A stretch of 64,000 bases of DNA from Neurospora tetrasperma FGSC 2508 (Eukaryota; Ascomycota; Sordariomycetes; Sordariales; Sordariaceae). Shown in pieces: positions 12,301 through 24,600 of the stretch. Both the position numbers and the translations under genes were made by a program. Within the stretch, counting starts at the first letter, position 1. Every line of letters begins with the position of its first letter. Below the pieces are notes generated by a model that ran no database searches, had not been told where the DNA came from, and saw only the letters and a program-made list of their open reading frames with translations. The stretch is taken from positions 2,287,734 through 2,351,733 of the forward strand of contig NW_009799100.1 of assembly GCF_000213175.1 (NCBI RefSeq), read 5' to 3'.

Positions 12301-15300
12301 AGCGTACCACTTACCGGAATCTAGACCCCTGTACTGGAGGTAAGATAGTTGCCAAGTCACAGATTTTTTTTTTCTCCATCCCTCCATTAAAGCTCCCTAC
12401 GCAAAAGGTATTTGTTCATTCTGACGCAGCCTTCAATGGCGACAAGGCGTTGGCAAGATGGGAGGCCAATGAAGGCGGGGGGGTTGGCCCTGATGCCGCC
12501 TCTCTGGGATCTACGAAAGGGAAGTAAGACGGTCCGGTCAAGACAAGATACGGACCTTATCATCGTTACATACTGCGTATACCAGTCGGCCCAAGCATCG
12601 TCATGGTTGTGGTGCCAAATTTTCCCTTGTTCTACCCGCTGGCACAACCTGGGGCTACCTCTACACTACAACTTGAAGCCGTGAGGTTCCTAACCGTGAG
12701 TAGAACCCCTGTGGTTATGTGTTACCACAGGCCCTTGTTGCCTCTTTCGGTTAGGTTTCTCCATTATTTTTCCTTTCAAACCCCATCAGCCTAGGTACAT
12801 GCAGCCATCATGGTATTTCGACATTCAATGACGTCTGGATATCTTACACACATATACTACGGGACGATTTCCAAACCGGCCAGGTCAGGTTGGGCAATAG
12901 AGGCGGTCTTACTACGTTTACCTTGCTGGTTGACCACTAACAGAAAAGACTTGATCCTCCCGGGCTGTTGCCTCTTCCCGATATCCCGGAGAGTTCTGGC
13001 CGAGCGCACAAGATGTGATACTGTGCATCGATTAACGTGCTAGTGAAATCAACACATGCCTAGCGGGATTGCATCACCTACGGCCTGTCTACAGTTGGGA
13101 GTCAAAATCACAGAAGAGGGACCCGAGAAGCGGCGCATCAACAGCACAATGCTCGGCCGTTGCAGATCCACCTTGTCTTGTCTTACAATGTTGTGTACTG
13201 CAGGCAGGTAACAGCATGTACATGGTACGGTAGCGAGCGCTTCATGGTGGTACCGGAATGCGGGAAAAAAAAGATGAAGGGCCCAGCGCTGAGGCGTGCG
13301 TGCAAGTTTCTTACCATCATCCCCAATATTAACAACTGAGCACACTCCTGTTAATGACCCCTTTTTCCATCGTCAATGCCTCAATAGTGTTATATTCAGA
13401 GGCATGGTACTTGCCATAGAAAGACGGTGATTGACTCGGCTATGCATAATCCTTCACTAATCCAGACGATCCTTGAACCAGGAATGAACTACAAGCTTTC
13501 CTTCTCTCCCCCCAGTCAGAGATACATAGTATACAGATATGCAGCACGGTCCACGCTTGTTGCAGACTCGCTGCGGCCCGCTACGAAACGAACGGTTACA
13601 AAATGGCCGCAGACATGGGCCGCAGACCAAGCGATGCACTTCATCTACCTCGATCGGCTCTGATGATTGCATCCGCCAATGTCATCCAAGAAGCATCATC
13701 CTCCCCCGGTCCGCCTTGAGGGTTCGCTCGCAGGTACACTAATTAAATTTGGTCTACTCAATGGCGCCTATTGGTTTGAGTCCCGCATGCTCTTCCAACA
13801 CCACGAGTGTCTTCTATCACCCGTATACTAACCGGTGATCCCGCACTGATCAGCGGCGATGCTGACTCTGGGGAAATTGCTTGGACGTAATCACCATTGC
13901 GGCATGTCACGCTGCCCTACTTGACACACTCACCCATATCCTATATCGTCACTCTTTGATTCGACGATATGGCTCATCTGGAGATGGCCTTTGAAATATA
14001 GCTATCCGTCTAACTTCCAACAATCCGAACCCAGCGCCACTACGCAGTCCTAGCGGTAGACATACGTCTTTGCCGAAATCAAGGGCGACGCAACTGACCT
14101 AAGGATCGGCGGCTGGGCTGCCATACTGATCTACTGTGATGAAGTTACCCGCACACCTTCCTATCTGAGTCTCGTGATGAATCCGATTTCTTCGTCACTG
14201 GCCTACACAAGCAGGTATGTAAGGAATTTTGAGCGCTTGGTCTCGGGAAACGTCACATCGCGTAGCAGGTCATGGCGATCTGATAGTTTCATTCCAAACG
14301 AGGGCCGTCATTGGAGTATCATCAAAAGGCACTCTAAATGAAGAATTTTGACCTTAATGACATGGCTAAACCACTATCAACATGGATCATTGGTTACTGA
14401 CACGCGGTCAAGTTGATCTTCCGGACTGCTCAAGGGAGGCCAGTGAAAAGTACCTCTTATGGTTATCAAGATTGCCATCCAGGTACAAGAAACAATGACC
14501 GTTGTTAGCTTGTCATGCCTGTAAATTCAATGGCCCTGTAAGATACGGTAAGAAAGGCCATTGCAAATGTAGCCACCTGACCAGGCTCCATCATCAATCC
14601 CGGGCCATTGGAAGCACGCTAATATCCCATTGGCTAGTGTTTGTACATGGCAACGGGCATCGTTGAGAGAGTGCTATGATAGTTTGCCATGACAATTGAT
14701 TTGAACCTTGGCCCAAAAATCTCTTCCGGTCTGGCTCTCCTCTTCCCGGCTTGGCTCCATGAAATGAAGCCATTTCGACTTGCAGCCTGTTGAGACATTT
14801 GGCCGTTGTTTGACCCACCAACGTCTCGACATATTGTGATTAAAACCGGAGCCGACGGCCTCCAGGGTCCTGGTGCGGGCATGTCAGTGAAGTGGGTGTT
14901 GGCGATGGAATCTCCAATGCGAAGTTTTATCACTTGACAATCTATTGTGCGTAATACTTTGACTTGGCGCCCGCTGTCAGTCATGCCATATCTTGAGTTG
15001 CCGTTCTGATATCTGATAAAAAGCAAAACCAAGAAGAGGGCTGGGAACTAGTCACAAAGCCATAGCCCAGCCCAGTATTTCTAGTCTGAGTGACCTGATG
15101 ACGCTCGGGATGACAGCGAAGGACACCGACAAGAAGTAATCTGCGTTGGTCTCTTACCTTGGGCGAAGAAGAATTGGGAGAGCAAGTCACAAGGCGGACG
15201 GAAGTTTTTGTAGTTATCAGCTCACTAAAACAGGCCCGTGTCTACCTCTATCGGTGAAAAATGGAATTGTCATGCTTATCGACGTCCGAACCGCTTGTCA

Positions 15301-16106
15301 CGGTGTTCGTCCACTTCATTCCCAAGATTTTCGTGGCGTTCCACTGGAAAAAAGAAACGAACCAGGTCTGTGCTCTTCCATCAGCGCACCGCTCCGGCGC
15401 CATCACTTCCACCGACTCGAGGCCGGGCCACTCAAGTCCCGCAACTTCTCAAAACATCTCCATTGCCCGGAAGATGATGGGGAGATACCCAGCTTGTTGG
15501 CGAGCTTACGAGCCACTAGATTCTAGAGTACCAAGCTCTAGGTGAGCTCTCTCAAGCCTCTGTGAGTCGTGGAAAAAAGAGGAAGAAAAAAAAAAAACAC
15601 AGCATCATCAGCGACAATCGCCACCTACCTCAATGGGGAAACAGAAGCGAGAGAGGGTAAGGGTAGGGAAGAAAGGAACATTATAATGGATGTGACACCT
15701 TGTCCTCGAGAAACGGCGGGAGCTTTTAGGGGATCCAATTTCATTATCCCTCCACAAATTCGACCACATGCCCCTGCCAGGTGTTGAATGGAGCGGTTAC
15801 ACTGTCCCTGGCTCGAGCCTGGCGCTCATGAGATGTCCAAGCTCCTTCTTGTCCAGAGATCGGCAAGATTGGGCTTGGACCTTGCCCCACCCCCCCAAGT
15901 TACGACCTCAGGCTGCGCAGTGCCCTGCAACATGCAGTCCTCCGCATATGTGCACTAGTGACTAGGTAGAATAGTGGACTGCACTGGGCATCGGTAGTTA
16001 CCCCTGGAGGTTGATCTTATAGATTACAGATTACATCTACGGTCATGAACCCCAACCATGGGATATGCGGTCTGGGAATCCAGGTACCTCGATCATCTTT
16101 TCACAC
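9331..16106. other. gene-free region upstream of the regulator and left flank of the transposon island
   Basis: Nearly 6.8 kb of normal-composition DNA in which I find no protein domain and no convincing exon chain. The first 1 kb or so is probably promoter and 5' UTR of the minus-strand regulator. A long frame at 9569-10357 (minus) and ORFs at 11.5-12.5 kb have no recognisable content and look like chance. Confidence 0.45.
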
Positions 16107-16109
16107 TAA

Positions 16110-16147
16110 GGGCGTGTTTGGCCCCCGTGAAATTGGGCTCTGAAGTG
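16110..16147 (+). repeat. left terminal inverted repeat of the PIF/Harbinger element
   Basis: Begins GGGCGTGTTTGGCCCCC and matches the reverse complement of 27219-27256 except at four positions; three of the four differences are transitions of RIP type. A second inverted match lies just inside (16145-16178 against 27089-27125, containing GTGTTCAGA and TTTCAGAG). Confidence 0.93.
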
Positions 16148-16441
16148 TTCAGAGCCGTTTTTTCAGAGCCGTATTTGGAAACACTCTGAAATTTTTAGCT
16201 CTAAAATCCCCACTAAAAACCGACTCTGAAATTTCTTACTCCACTTTGTAAAAACAGCCAATAAAATTGCGTAAATCTTCTAAATTTCAGATTAAACGAT
16301 TCTAAACTATTTAAAATCGAGTTGGCTACTAAAGTAATTTTCTAAAATCAGATTTTACACTTTCAACCGCCACGTAACTACCCTCATCATCACCAAAAAT
16401 CGACAGGATCAATCGCTATACCCGCCAGCACTTTAATACAA

Positions 16442-17590
16442 CGCCGCTAGGCATTATATCATCATCGTATACGGATAATAATAGCGGTTATAATGCTCGT
16501 TAGTACTAATTTAATACTATAGACCTACCGTATCCCTATGAACATCTATAGAAATAGCTGGTTAATAATATACGAACTTATTTATAAGTATTCGGGCCGC
16601 TTCTAATTATTATTAAGGATAACGCCGCGCACCTTTTATAGCTTAATAATATAGCTCTATAAATATACTATTTTATCCAGCTCGAGAAGGATTATAATAT
16701 ATAAAAAGGTAGTAATCTTTCTTTTTATTGTAATATAAGGTTTAATATTTTGTATAACTATATATACCCTCGGGCTTAGTCTAGAGACGGTATACTAATT
16801 AGTAATTTATACTAGTATTTATTATATAATATACTTATATACTATTAATATATTCTATAAGGTTCTAAATACTTACTTTATACTAATATAGAGGAAGGTT
16901 AAATTTCCTAAGCTAGTTACCCTATACAAAATTTAATCTAACCCTAAACTCTACCTATACTTTTGTAAAGTACTAGGAGCTCTCGATAGTTTACATTTTA
17001 ATATAAGGGTACTGTATAAAGAGTAAAGACTGTAGTATAATTATAAGGGAAGTATTTCTATAAATATTTTACTAGCTTATAACTTCTCTAGTAGGATTGT
17101 ATATATATAGCTTAGTTAGGAGGAGTTAGTTAATAATATAAAAGTATTAAATTATATATACGCTAATAGCTTTAGTATTCTTAAGGGATAGGTCTATTTA
17201 ACTAATACTAGCTATAATAGTAGTTTTAAACTCCTTATACTATACTATAGCGTATATTACTACCTTAAGGAGATTGAATATGCCGGCTTAAGACTAGCTA
17301 CCTATTAGGAGTTATATAATCTTTAATATTCGTAAGTTCGGATTATTATTAAAAAGATAATTAGTTGGTTGAAGGGTACCTTTAGGATCTATTGTATATC
17401 TCTATCCTTCGACCCTACTATGTAAATAAAGGTTATATATATAGTTATTATACTATTAAATTAAGTTTTAGATTAGTAAGGGTATAATTTTATAGCGGAG
17501 GAGATAGATTATAATGTTATAGATCCCGCGGGCCGTTAAATTATAAAAGAAAGGGTAAACTTTTTACCCTTAATAGTAATAGTAAATTAG
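16442..17590 (+). pseudogene. PIF/Harbinger DDE transposase, RIP-inactivated
   Basis: A single frame can be followed from about 16442 to 17590, broken only by TAG/TAA codons that fit RIP of CAG, CAA, CGA or TGG. Recognisable blocks in order: IPMNIYRNSW region, a helix-turn-helix-like segment, the first catalytic block VLGALDS (GALDGTHF in the family; Asp codon 16985-16987 intact), YNYKGSIS, the second block YLTNTSYN (LADAGY in the family; Asp now Asn at 17204-17206), YHLKEIEYAGLR, then the third block RIIIKKIISWLKGTFRI (VIEKTIGRLKGTFRI in the family; Glu now Lys at 17351-17353). Two of the three DDE residues are thus mutated. The true start codon was not identified. In the intact element this nuclear enzyme would cut and paste the TIR-bounded DNA at TWA sites. 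Confidence 0.9.
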
Positions 17591-18338
17591 GAGAGGATTA
17601 GAGGAATAGGAAATTAAATAAGTCTTTATTACAATTATATTATAAAGAGGATATAATAGAATTATTGTAAGGAGCTTATAAAAAGGGGAGAGATGTAGGG
17701 TAATTGAGGGGGGGGGGGAGTAAAGAAGGGAGTAAATATATATATTTAGCGCCAGCCGCCTAGACTACCCTTAAAGCGCTTAAATTAAATAAAATTGTAT
17801 TTATTAAACTATTAATTTAAATTATTTAATTATTCCCTAGAGTATAGCCTTCTTAAAAGTAGTACCCTCGAATATAAAAAGTATAAAAGACTAGCGATTA
17901 TTATTAAAAGTATAGATTTAATATTTAATATATTAATCGATATTAGTACTATTTTATAGTTTTAGCGACCCGTATTATCGGCTGAGGGGATTTATAGAAT
18001 TATTTATATTAATTGCAAATATACTTTAAAATAAATATAATATAAATATATTAATTTAGTTCGTCTTAGCGATCAAAATAATAAATTTTTTATATATATA
18101 CAATATTTTTTTGGTATTGAGGTTTTAGTATAAAAGAAAATTAAAAAAAGATAATAAAAGTTAAATCCGGGGTTAAGCCTATTTACTACTCCCTTCCGTC
18201 TATAGGAATTTTATTTACTTAAATAAACTGTTAGTAAATTGTTATAATATAGCGTATTTACTAGTTTAAATATAAAGCGACCGAGTATAAGGCTAAGTTA
18301 ATTAAATTAATATTAAAAGAATCCTCCTCCTTTTATAT
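17591..18338. other. region between the converging transposase and Myb genes of the outer transposon
   Basis: RIP-mutated AT-rich DNA with a G-run near 17710-17718. It should contain the two 3' ends of the converging genes; no further protein could be read. Confidence 0.4.
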
Positions 18339-18712
18339 TTATAGTATAGGTAAACCCTCCTCCTCCTTCTCTTCGTTTTAAATACCTAACTTACCCTTTA
18401 ATATATTAAAATACGCTTACCTTGTTCGATTTAAAATAATTATAAAGTAATATACGTTAGTTTCTAAATTCTTCTATTCGCGCAAAGCGTAAATACTAAT
18501 AACCGGATAGATTTTGTACTCCTAATCCCTCGTAAAGATCTTTACCGCCTTAGTCAAATATAAGTACAATTCGACAACGGACGTAGGCGCAGGGTTATTA
18601 ATACCCTTATTAATTAAGGTATCCGTTAAATACTTAAAGTTATTAATAATGGCTTTGCTATTACTCTTCTTCCTCTTTTTCTTAAGATCTAAAGACGAAG
18701 TAGCCCTCCTTT
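18339..18712 (-). pseudogene. Myb/SANT-like transposon protein, C-terminal part (separated by retrotransposon insertion)
   Basis: The minus frame downstream of the retrotransposon reads a basic stretch (DLKKKRKKSN), then VVELYLYLTKAVKIFTRD and a helical end resembling the tail of Harbinger Myb/SANT proteins (a W..L..N...F pattern after correcting RIP stops), to a TAA at 18339-18341. It is continuous in frame with the N-terminal part at 26224-27002 once the inner element and one copy of AAAG are removed. Same decay pattern as the transposase. Confidence 0.75.
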
Positions 18713-19010
18713 TATAAGGGGACAGTAGAGTAATACGCGGGTGCTGGCCACTATATATATATTAAGGTTCTACGAAGAAAGAAAGGAGAAAACGCTACCC
18801 TCTAGGTAGGTTGAATACTAAAGCTTAAATAGCCGTACGCTCTAGTAGTGCCTTATAGCCTAAGGTAGCAAGAGAATACTTTAGAAGCCTAGGGGCGCTA
18901 TAGTACCGCGGTTTAAATTGATTAGGGTAATCTCAATACGGGTTGCCGTCTTAGCACTTAAATCTAGCCAATTAGAGCCAAATATCTTATCGGGCGCCAA
19001 TTCTATAATA
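18713..19010 (-). repeat. 3' LTR of the chromovirus
   Basis: 298 bp, colinear with 25926-26223 at a constant offset of 7,213. Its minus-strand start reads TATTATAGAATTGG, the RIP-changed form of TGTTATGGGACTGG. Confidence 0.95.
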
Positions 19011-19014
19011 TTAG

Positions 19015-19032
19015 CCTCCCCCTTCTCCCTCC
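19015..19032 (-). other. polypurine tract of the chromovirus
   Basis: The minus strand reads GGAGGGAGAAGGGGGAGG, ending four bases before the 3' LTR. This is the plus-strand DNA primer site of LTR elements and fixes the element's orientation. Confidence 0.85.
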
Positions 19033-19164
19033 AACTATAATTGCACGCTATAATTACTATTTATATTACCCCTATTTTACCCTTCCCTAATTCTTACTCT
19101 CTTTCTTACTCCTTTAATAAACTATTGTAATTATATTATATGTATACCCTTAGCCCTACTTTAA

Positions 19165-20689
19165 CATACTTTTAAAAAACTATTATTAACTTCTACCAAT
19201 ATTAAACAAAATTCTTTTAAGCTCCGGCCTACTATTCCAATTTATTGTCGCCCAGCTATAGCCCCCGCAGTTACGCCTATAACTATTTCTACTCCTATAC
19301 CTATACCCGTACCTATATTTATTACTATTACTACTCTAATAACTACTTTAATCCCTACTCCTATACTTACTCCTACTCCTACTCCTACTGCGCTGAACTC
19401 TCTGGTGCTTAAAACCCCGGGCGGTAGTAATAGTAATAGAAATTATAAATTTATTAAAATACCTATCGAAGGTACTATATTTATACAATACTCTTAATAT
19501 ATAGTACTAGGGGACTATAGTACTTATATACCCAATAAGGGTATAGATTATTATATACTTTATATATACTTAAAGAATTCAAGTACTTATTAGCGGCAGC
19601 CTTCTACTATTTAGGAATAGTATTTTACTTAATTAGTAGAAGGCTACTTAAATAGTAAAACTCTATTTTACTAATTCTTTTATTTAATAATAGTTTTAGT
19701 TTGTAACTTCGAACAATTAGTAATTGAGGGCTATATAATTCTATAAGTATCCTTTAAATACTTCTATTCTATTTAATTATTAATTTAAATTTAAAGATAC
19801 TATTTACTTTATATTTAATTACCCCGTTAGTAAAGCGCTACTAGCCCCCCTTTTTACTACTATAGTATTTCTAATTATAATTCCGGATACTCCTACGTCC
19901 TTAGCTCCGACTTTAATTGTAATACTTAAAAAATTAAGGGCTCTAAAAAAGGACCTTTAGGCCCTTTGTACGGATTAAAGTAATTTAATAGCTTTACAAT
20001 TATTATTATTCGCCGAATTATTTTAGGCTAACCGGGATTCGGTTGCTTTAGTAAATATTATTATAGAATTTACCCGAATTATTAAATACGTTACTACTAC
20101 AACTGCTATTTACTTAAACGCTTTCGTAATTAGGTTTAATACTTAGATAATTAAAATAATTTAAACCTTTTAGAATAAAGTAGCGGCTGTAATAATAGAA
20201 ACTCTTTTTAATAAAGTAATTATAAAATTAGAAATTTATATTAGGAAGTTAGAGGAATAGTGGAGGGTAATAGAGGGGGATAGGGTATTACTAAGTAAAA
20301 AGGATTTATAAATTTATTTTAAATTACTATTAAGTAGAGAGGATTTATTAATATTAATAAAAAAGGAGGTAGTAGAAGACGGGTCGGGGGGTATTAGGGT
20401 ACTAGAAGAAGAGGAGGAAGAAAAAGTAATAAAAGTAATAGAAATAATATAATAAGAGGAAAATATATTAGAGGAGAAAATAAAGCTAAAGAAAATAATT
20501 CAGTTTTCGGATTTAGTAAAAGAAATTACCTCTCCTCTAAAGAAGAAGAAAAAGGTATAAATTCCCCGCGGTAATACTATTATAGTATTATTATTTTTGG
20601 GTACTATAGTCGGATTAGGTACTAGGGTAGCGTCGGATATTAAAAATTCTAAATAGAACGAATTAATAGAGGAAGCGCTTTAATTTTAA
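19165..20689 (+). pseudogene. unassigned coding region on the strand opposite to gag-pol, inside the chromovirus
   Basis: On the plus strand a coding frame decayed only by RIP-type changes can be followed for about 1.5 kb. Part 1 (about 19165-19740, phase of 19261) reads a short basic start, a long Thr/Pro-rich stretch, then a region with GDYSTY, LKNSSTY and a segment rich in aromatic residues. Part 2 (about 19820-20689, phase of 19856) reads LAPLFTT, a long helical Leu/Thr/Gln-rich region, an acidic run (EEEEEEKV), and a C-terminal KKKKKV followed by a hydrophobic LLFLGT. The phase change between them is an intron or an indel. In-frame stops are TAG/TAA where CAG/CAA/CGA fit. It converges tail-to-tail with pol. 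No known domain was recognised; it could be a captured host gene or an accessory retroelement gene. Confidence 0.6.
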
Positions 20690-23600
20690 GTAGACGGCCG
20701 CGTCTTTTACTTTTAAGTACTAATTTTACTTACTTTTCTTATTCTACTAATATATTCCCTTTTATAAATTAATTTATAAATCTATCGTTAGTTCGAATAT
20801 TCCTATATTATTTTTTAAAGAATTCGAACGCCTTAATATTCTCAAAATCTTTAAACCGGTACTATAAGGGTTTATAGTAACCCTTTTACTTTATAAAAAT
20901 TATTTAATTAATTAAATTACCTTTAATATATAAGATCTTCTCTATATACTATTCCTTCTCCCCTTCTACTATTACCGGTAGTAATTATTCATCAATTAGA
21001 ATTTAGTTTAATAAAGAGTCTCCAATAGCCCGCTAGAGGAAGTTAATATAGAGAATATTATAAACGTTATTTAGGAGGCCCGAGAGTTTTATAATTAGTA
21101 GTAAAAGTACCTTCGAAATAGTATATTTAGTATATAATTATACTAACCTTTTTTTAAGTTTTAGTAAAATATAATTCTTAAAATTAAATTATACCTTATT
21201 ACTTATTTAGAACTTCTCTATATGCTAGCGGGAATAGTTAATATACCTTTCTTACTCTTAGGCCGCTATAATTATTATAGTTTAATATAAATTTATAATT
21301 TATAAGAGCTCTTCAATAAATTATTAGGCCCGGACATTAGCGGAGGTATAGGAGTTTCTAATAGCCTTAGAGACTATTAAAACTACTAATTCTAAATCGA
21401 ATCTGTAAATAGTAAAGAAGGGAAATATATTAATAAAAGTATTAATATAACTATTAATAACTAATTATATTAAAGGATACTATTTATATTAATTATTTTA
21501 CGCTTAATTAATATATACCTTTAAAAAGGCTTATACTTCCTAATTTATCTATTTTGGATTACTATTAATTTAAAAGTAATATATAGTACTAAGAAGCTAT
21601 TTAATCCCGAGTAGCTCACAAAATCTATTTTAAAACCGCCCGGTCCAATTAGAGCCCCGGTTACTAACTATAGACCGTAACCAACTGTAGTACCGTATAA
21701 AATAATTTATAAATCTCTTAATATAAACTTCGGCATTTATTAATAATATAAACTCTAATATAATATTCTTACTAAGGCAGTCCTTAATGATAAATAAATA
21801 AGTATTCCCTCTAATTAATAGAAGGTCTATAATAAAGTCTATTTATATTTCCCGGAAGAATTAGTCTAGTACCGGTATTAATTAAAGTAACCTTTTTCTT
21901 TAAGCTCTCTAATATTTAATAAAACTATATATATAATAGTTATATAGGAATTACTTTATATAAATCCCTAGTAATAATTAATAGAAATACTAAATTAAAG
22001 TTATAATAGTACCTTTTCTACCGGAGTACCTAAATACTTGGGAATTATATATAATTTAAATAATATAAGTATAAAGTATATTAAATTCCCGGTTGGAAAC
22101 GGATAATTTTACTATTTCTACTTCAGTAATTACCGGGCACCTAGGGATCTATAGCCTCCTCTAGTATTTTAAACGTTTGAAATTATTAATAAAATAATTA
22201 ATAATTTAGACTTTTAATTTAAAGGAAGGGGGTAAGTCCCTTATATTATCCTTTACTATTTAAATAATTTATTAGTATATAACGTCCTTCCTTATAGTAA
22301 AATCTTAGAACTATTATAAATTCGGATTTTTAAAAACTTTTATACCCTTCCTTTAGGCTATTCGAGAATCTTGAAGGCTTATTACTAAAATACGGATATA
22401 ATTATATAAAACGGACTCGGGAATAAATTAGAAATCCCGAACTTCCCTATTGTCTTCCGTAGGTCGATCTTAATCTCGCTAAAATAGTATATCTAAAACT
22501 ACTACTTCTTTACCTAATCGGTACTAAAATTCAAAAGAGAATTAAGAAAAATATTCGGCCTAACGAACCTACTATTCAAATAAATATTACCGAATTATAA
22601 AATATTCTAAATTGTAATAGTCTATTAAAATTATAAAGTTATTGTAATTATACAATTTAATCTACTATTCTTATAAATAATTAATAATTATTAGTATCTC
22701 TTTATTATAAATAGAATAATAATATTTAATTAACTTTAACTTTTTTAAATAAAATACTATAATACGTTTCTAACCGTCTACTTTCTAAATTAAATAACCC
22801 TCTAATATAAAATTGCTATAATCAGATTCGAAGAAGGTTAAGCGTTCGGGGTCCTATTCGGTTAATATAGGTATTCGAATAAATAATATCTTTAAAAGCT
22901 AAAAGGCCTCTTTATAAACTATAAACTATTCGAACGGGACTTCTTTACTAGTAAACGCTGTAAATAGTATTACTATTATAGTAAATTCTAGTATAAATAT
23001 TTAATAGTAATTTATAAACCCTAAGAAGTTCTAAACCCCCTTTTAGGATATTGGTACTACTTATTTTAAAATAGCTTTAACTTTCTCAAGGTCGGCCTAA
23101 ATATTAACGCTAGTATAAATAATAAAACCGAAATATTTAACTTTCTTAATTATAAATTTATATTGATTAGAGTCTAAATAGAATTTAGTATTTTAAAAGC
23201 GTTCGAATACTATATAGACCTTTTATATATAATTTTTTCGAAACCTATTTGTAAAGATTAGAACGTTATTTATATATACCGAATAAAAATTATTACAAAA
23301 TTCCTATAATACTTAATTAATATACTATTAAAAGGTAATTAGAATTCTATATAGTCCGAAGGAGATTGTAAACTATTTAAAAAAACTATAGTGTATTTAG
23401 AATACTATTTTATACTCCTCTCCTTCCGCTATTCGTATTTTATAGAACGCTTATACTATATTTACTTTTAAAAATTATTTTATACCCTTAAATACCTAGA
23501 ACGTTTCCTAAATAAGTAGAAGAAAGTACTAGTCCGCTCGAATAATTATATTAAATGCTTAATAATCGTAATAAAAATAGAAACCTCCGCCCGGCTTCCG

Positions 23601-24600
23601 AACGAATAGGACGGGAGTTCTAATAATAGAACTATTAGTTTAAATAAATCCCTTATTTATTAAATCCCAAAATATTTTCTTAAATACTAAAAATTCTTCT
23701 TAAAATATATTATATAGCGGACTAAAGGGGAGGGGAAGGTCTTTACTATCCGGTCCCTTTTTTAATTCGATTTTTAGATTAATTCCCGGCTTATAATTAT
23801 TAAAGCGGTTTACTTCTTATTTTTTAAATAGGGGAATAAAATCCTAAAAATTCTTAAGGATAATCTATTAGAGCTCCTTATCGGTCCGGACTCTTTTAGA
23901 AGCTAAAGCCTTCTTAATATCCTCGAGCTATATAATAAATATAAAAATTTCTATAATAGTCCGGCCTTCCTATTTAGTAATCCGGCGGACGTACCTAATA
24001 AAAATAGTAGCGAGGATGTATATTACCCTCTTAAACTCTTCAAAGAACGGAATCTTAACTTTAAACTTATTAATATAATTTACCTAAAATTATATAACGC
24101 TATATTAGAATCCCTTCTTATAAGGGACCGAATATACTTAATTAATTATTAATTATAGTTTCCTAAAAATAATAAAATATTTAAACTCTAATATTATATA
24201 TATATAAATTAGTAAAATACAATTTTAAAATTCCGTAAGGAAATAAGTAATACCTTAAATAAAGGCGCCCTCTATAATTACTATAGTACCCTGGATTTAT
24301 CGGGCCGGGATTGTTATAATAGGGATCTAGAAATCCCGAATAATATTTTTACTAATAATAATATAATACTAATAACCTTTATTAATAAGGGTATAGAACA
24401 AATTAATAGAATTAATAATAATTAGTATTACAATTAATTTTATTTCGATTTAAATTTTAAACTCTTCTACTTTATTTAATACTTTAAGGGTAAGCTCTAA
24501 TACCCGACTTTATACTAGAACTATTCTTTTCCCTAATCCAATTTAAAATTAAAGACTTTGGTTATTTGAAATTCTTTATTAAATAGTAGGGCTATTTAAA
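20640..24600 (-). pseudogene. chromovirus pol (protease, RT, RNase H, integrase, chromodomain), RIP-inactivated
   Basis: One minus-strand frame (codon first bases at positions equal to 2 modulo 3) carries, in order: an aspartic-protease-like site near 24377 (TLINKG, from TLVD-x-G), reverse transcriptase with SVYINNVLIF at about 23255-23285 (family YIDD; both Asp codons, 23265-23270, are now Asn), followed by KVKYFGFII; the integrase core with IDFIIDL (Asp intact, 21837-21839), IVSNRGSNWTG (Asp to Asn, 21660-21662) and NPK (Glu to Lys, 21552-21554); and a chromodomain at about 20790-20965 (EGEKE*YIEKIL...FIK*KGY). RNase H must lie near 22.2-22.7 kb but was not resolved. Pol is in a different frame from gag, as expected for programmed frameshifting, though an indel cannot be excluded. 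Confidence 0.9.

Noticed and set aside
11824-12387. Open minus frames at 11.8-12.4 kb that could be a small secreted protein
   Set aside because: No consistent exon chain, signal peptide or motif could be established.
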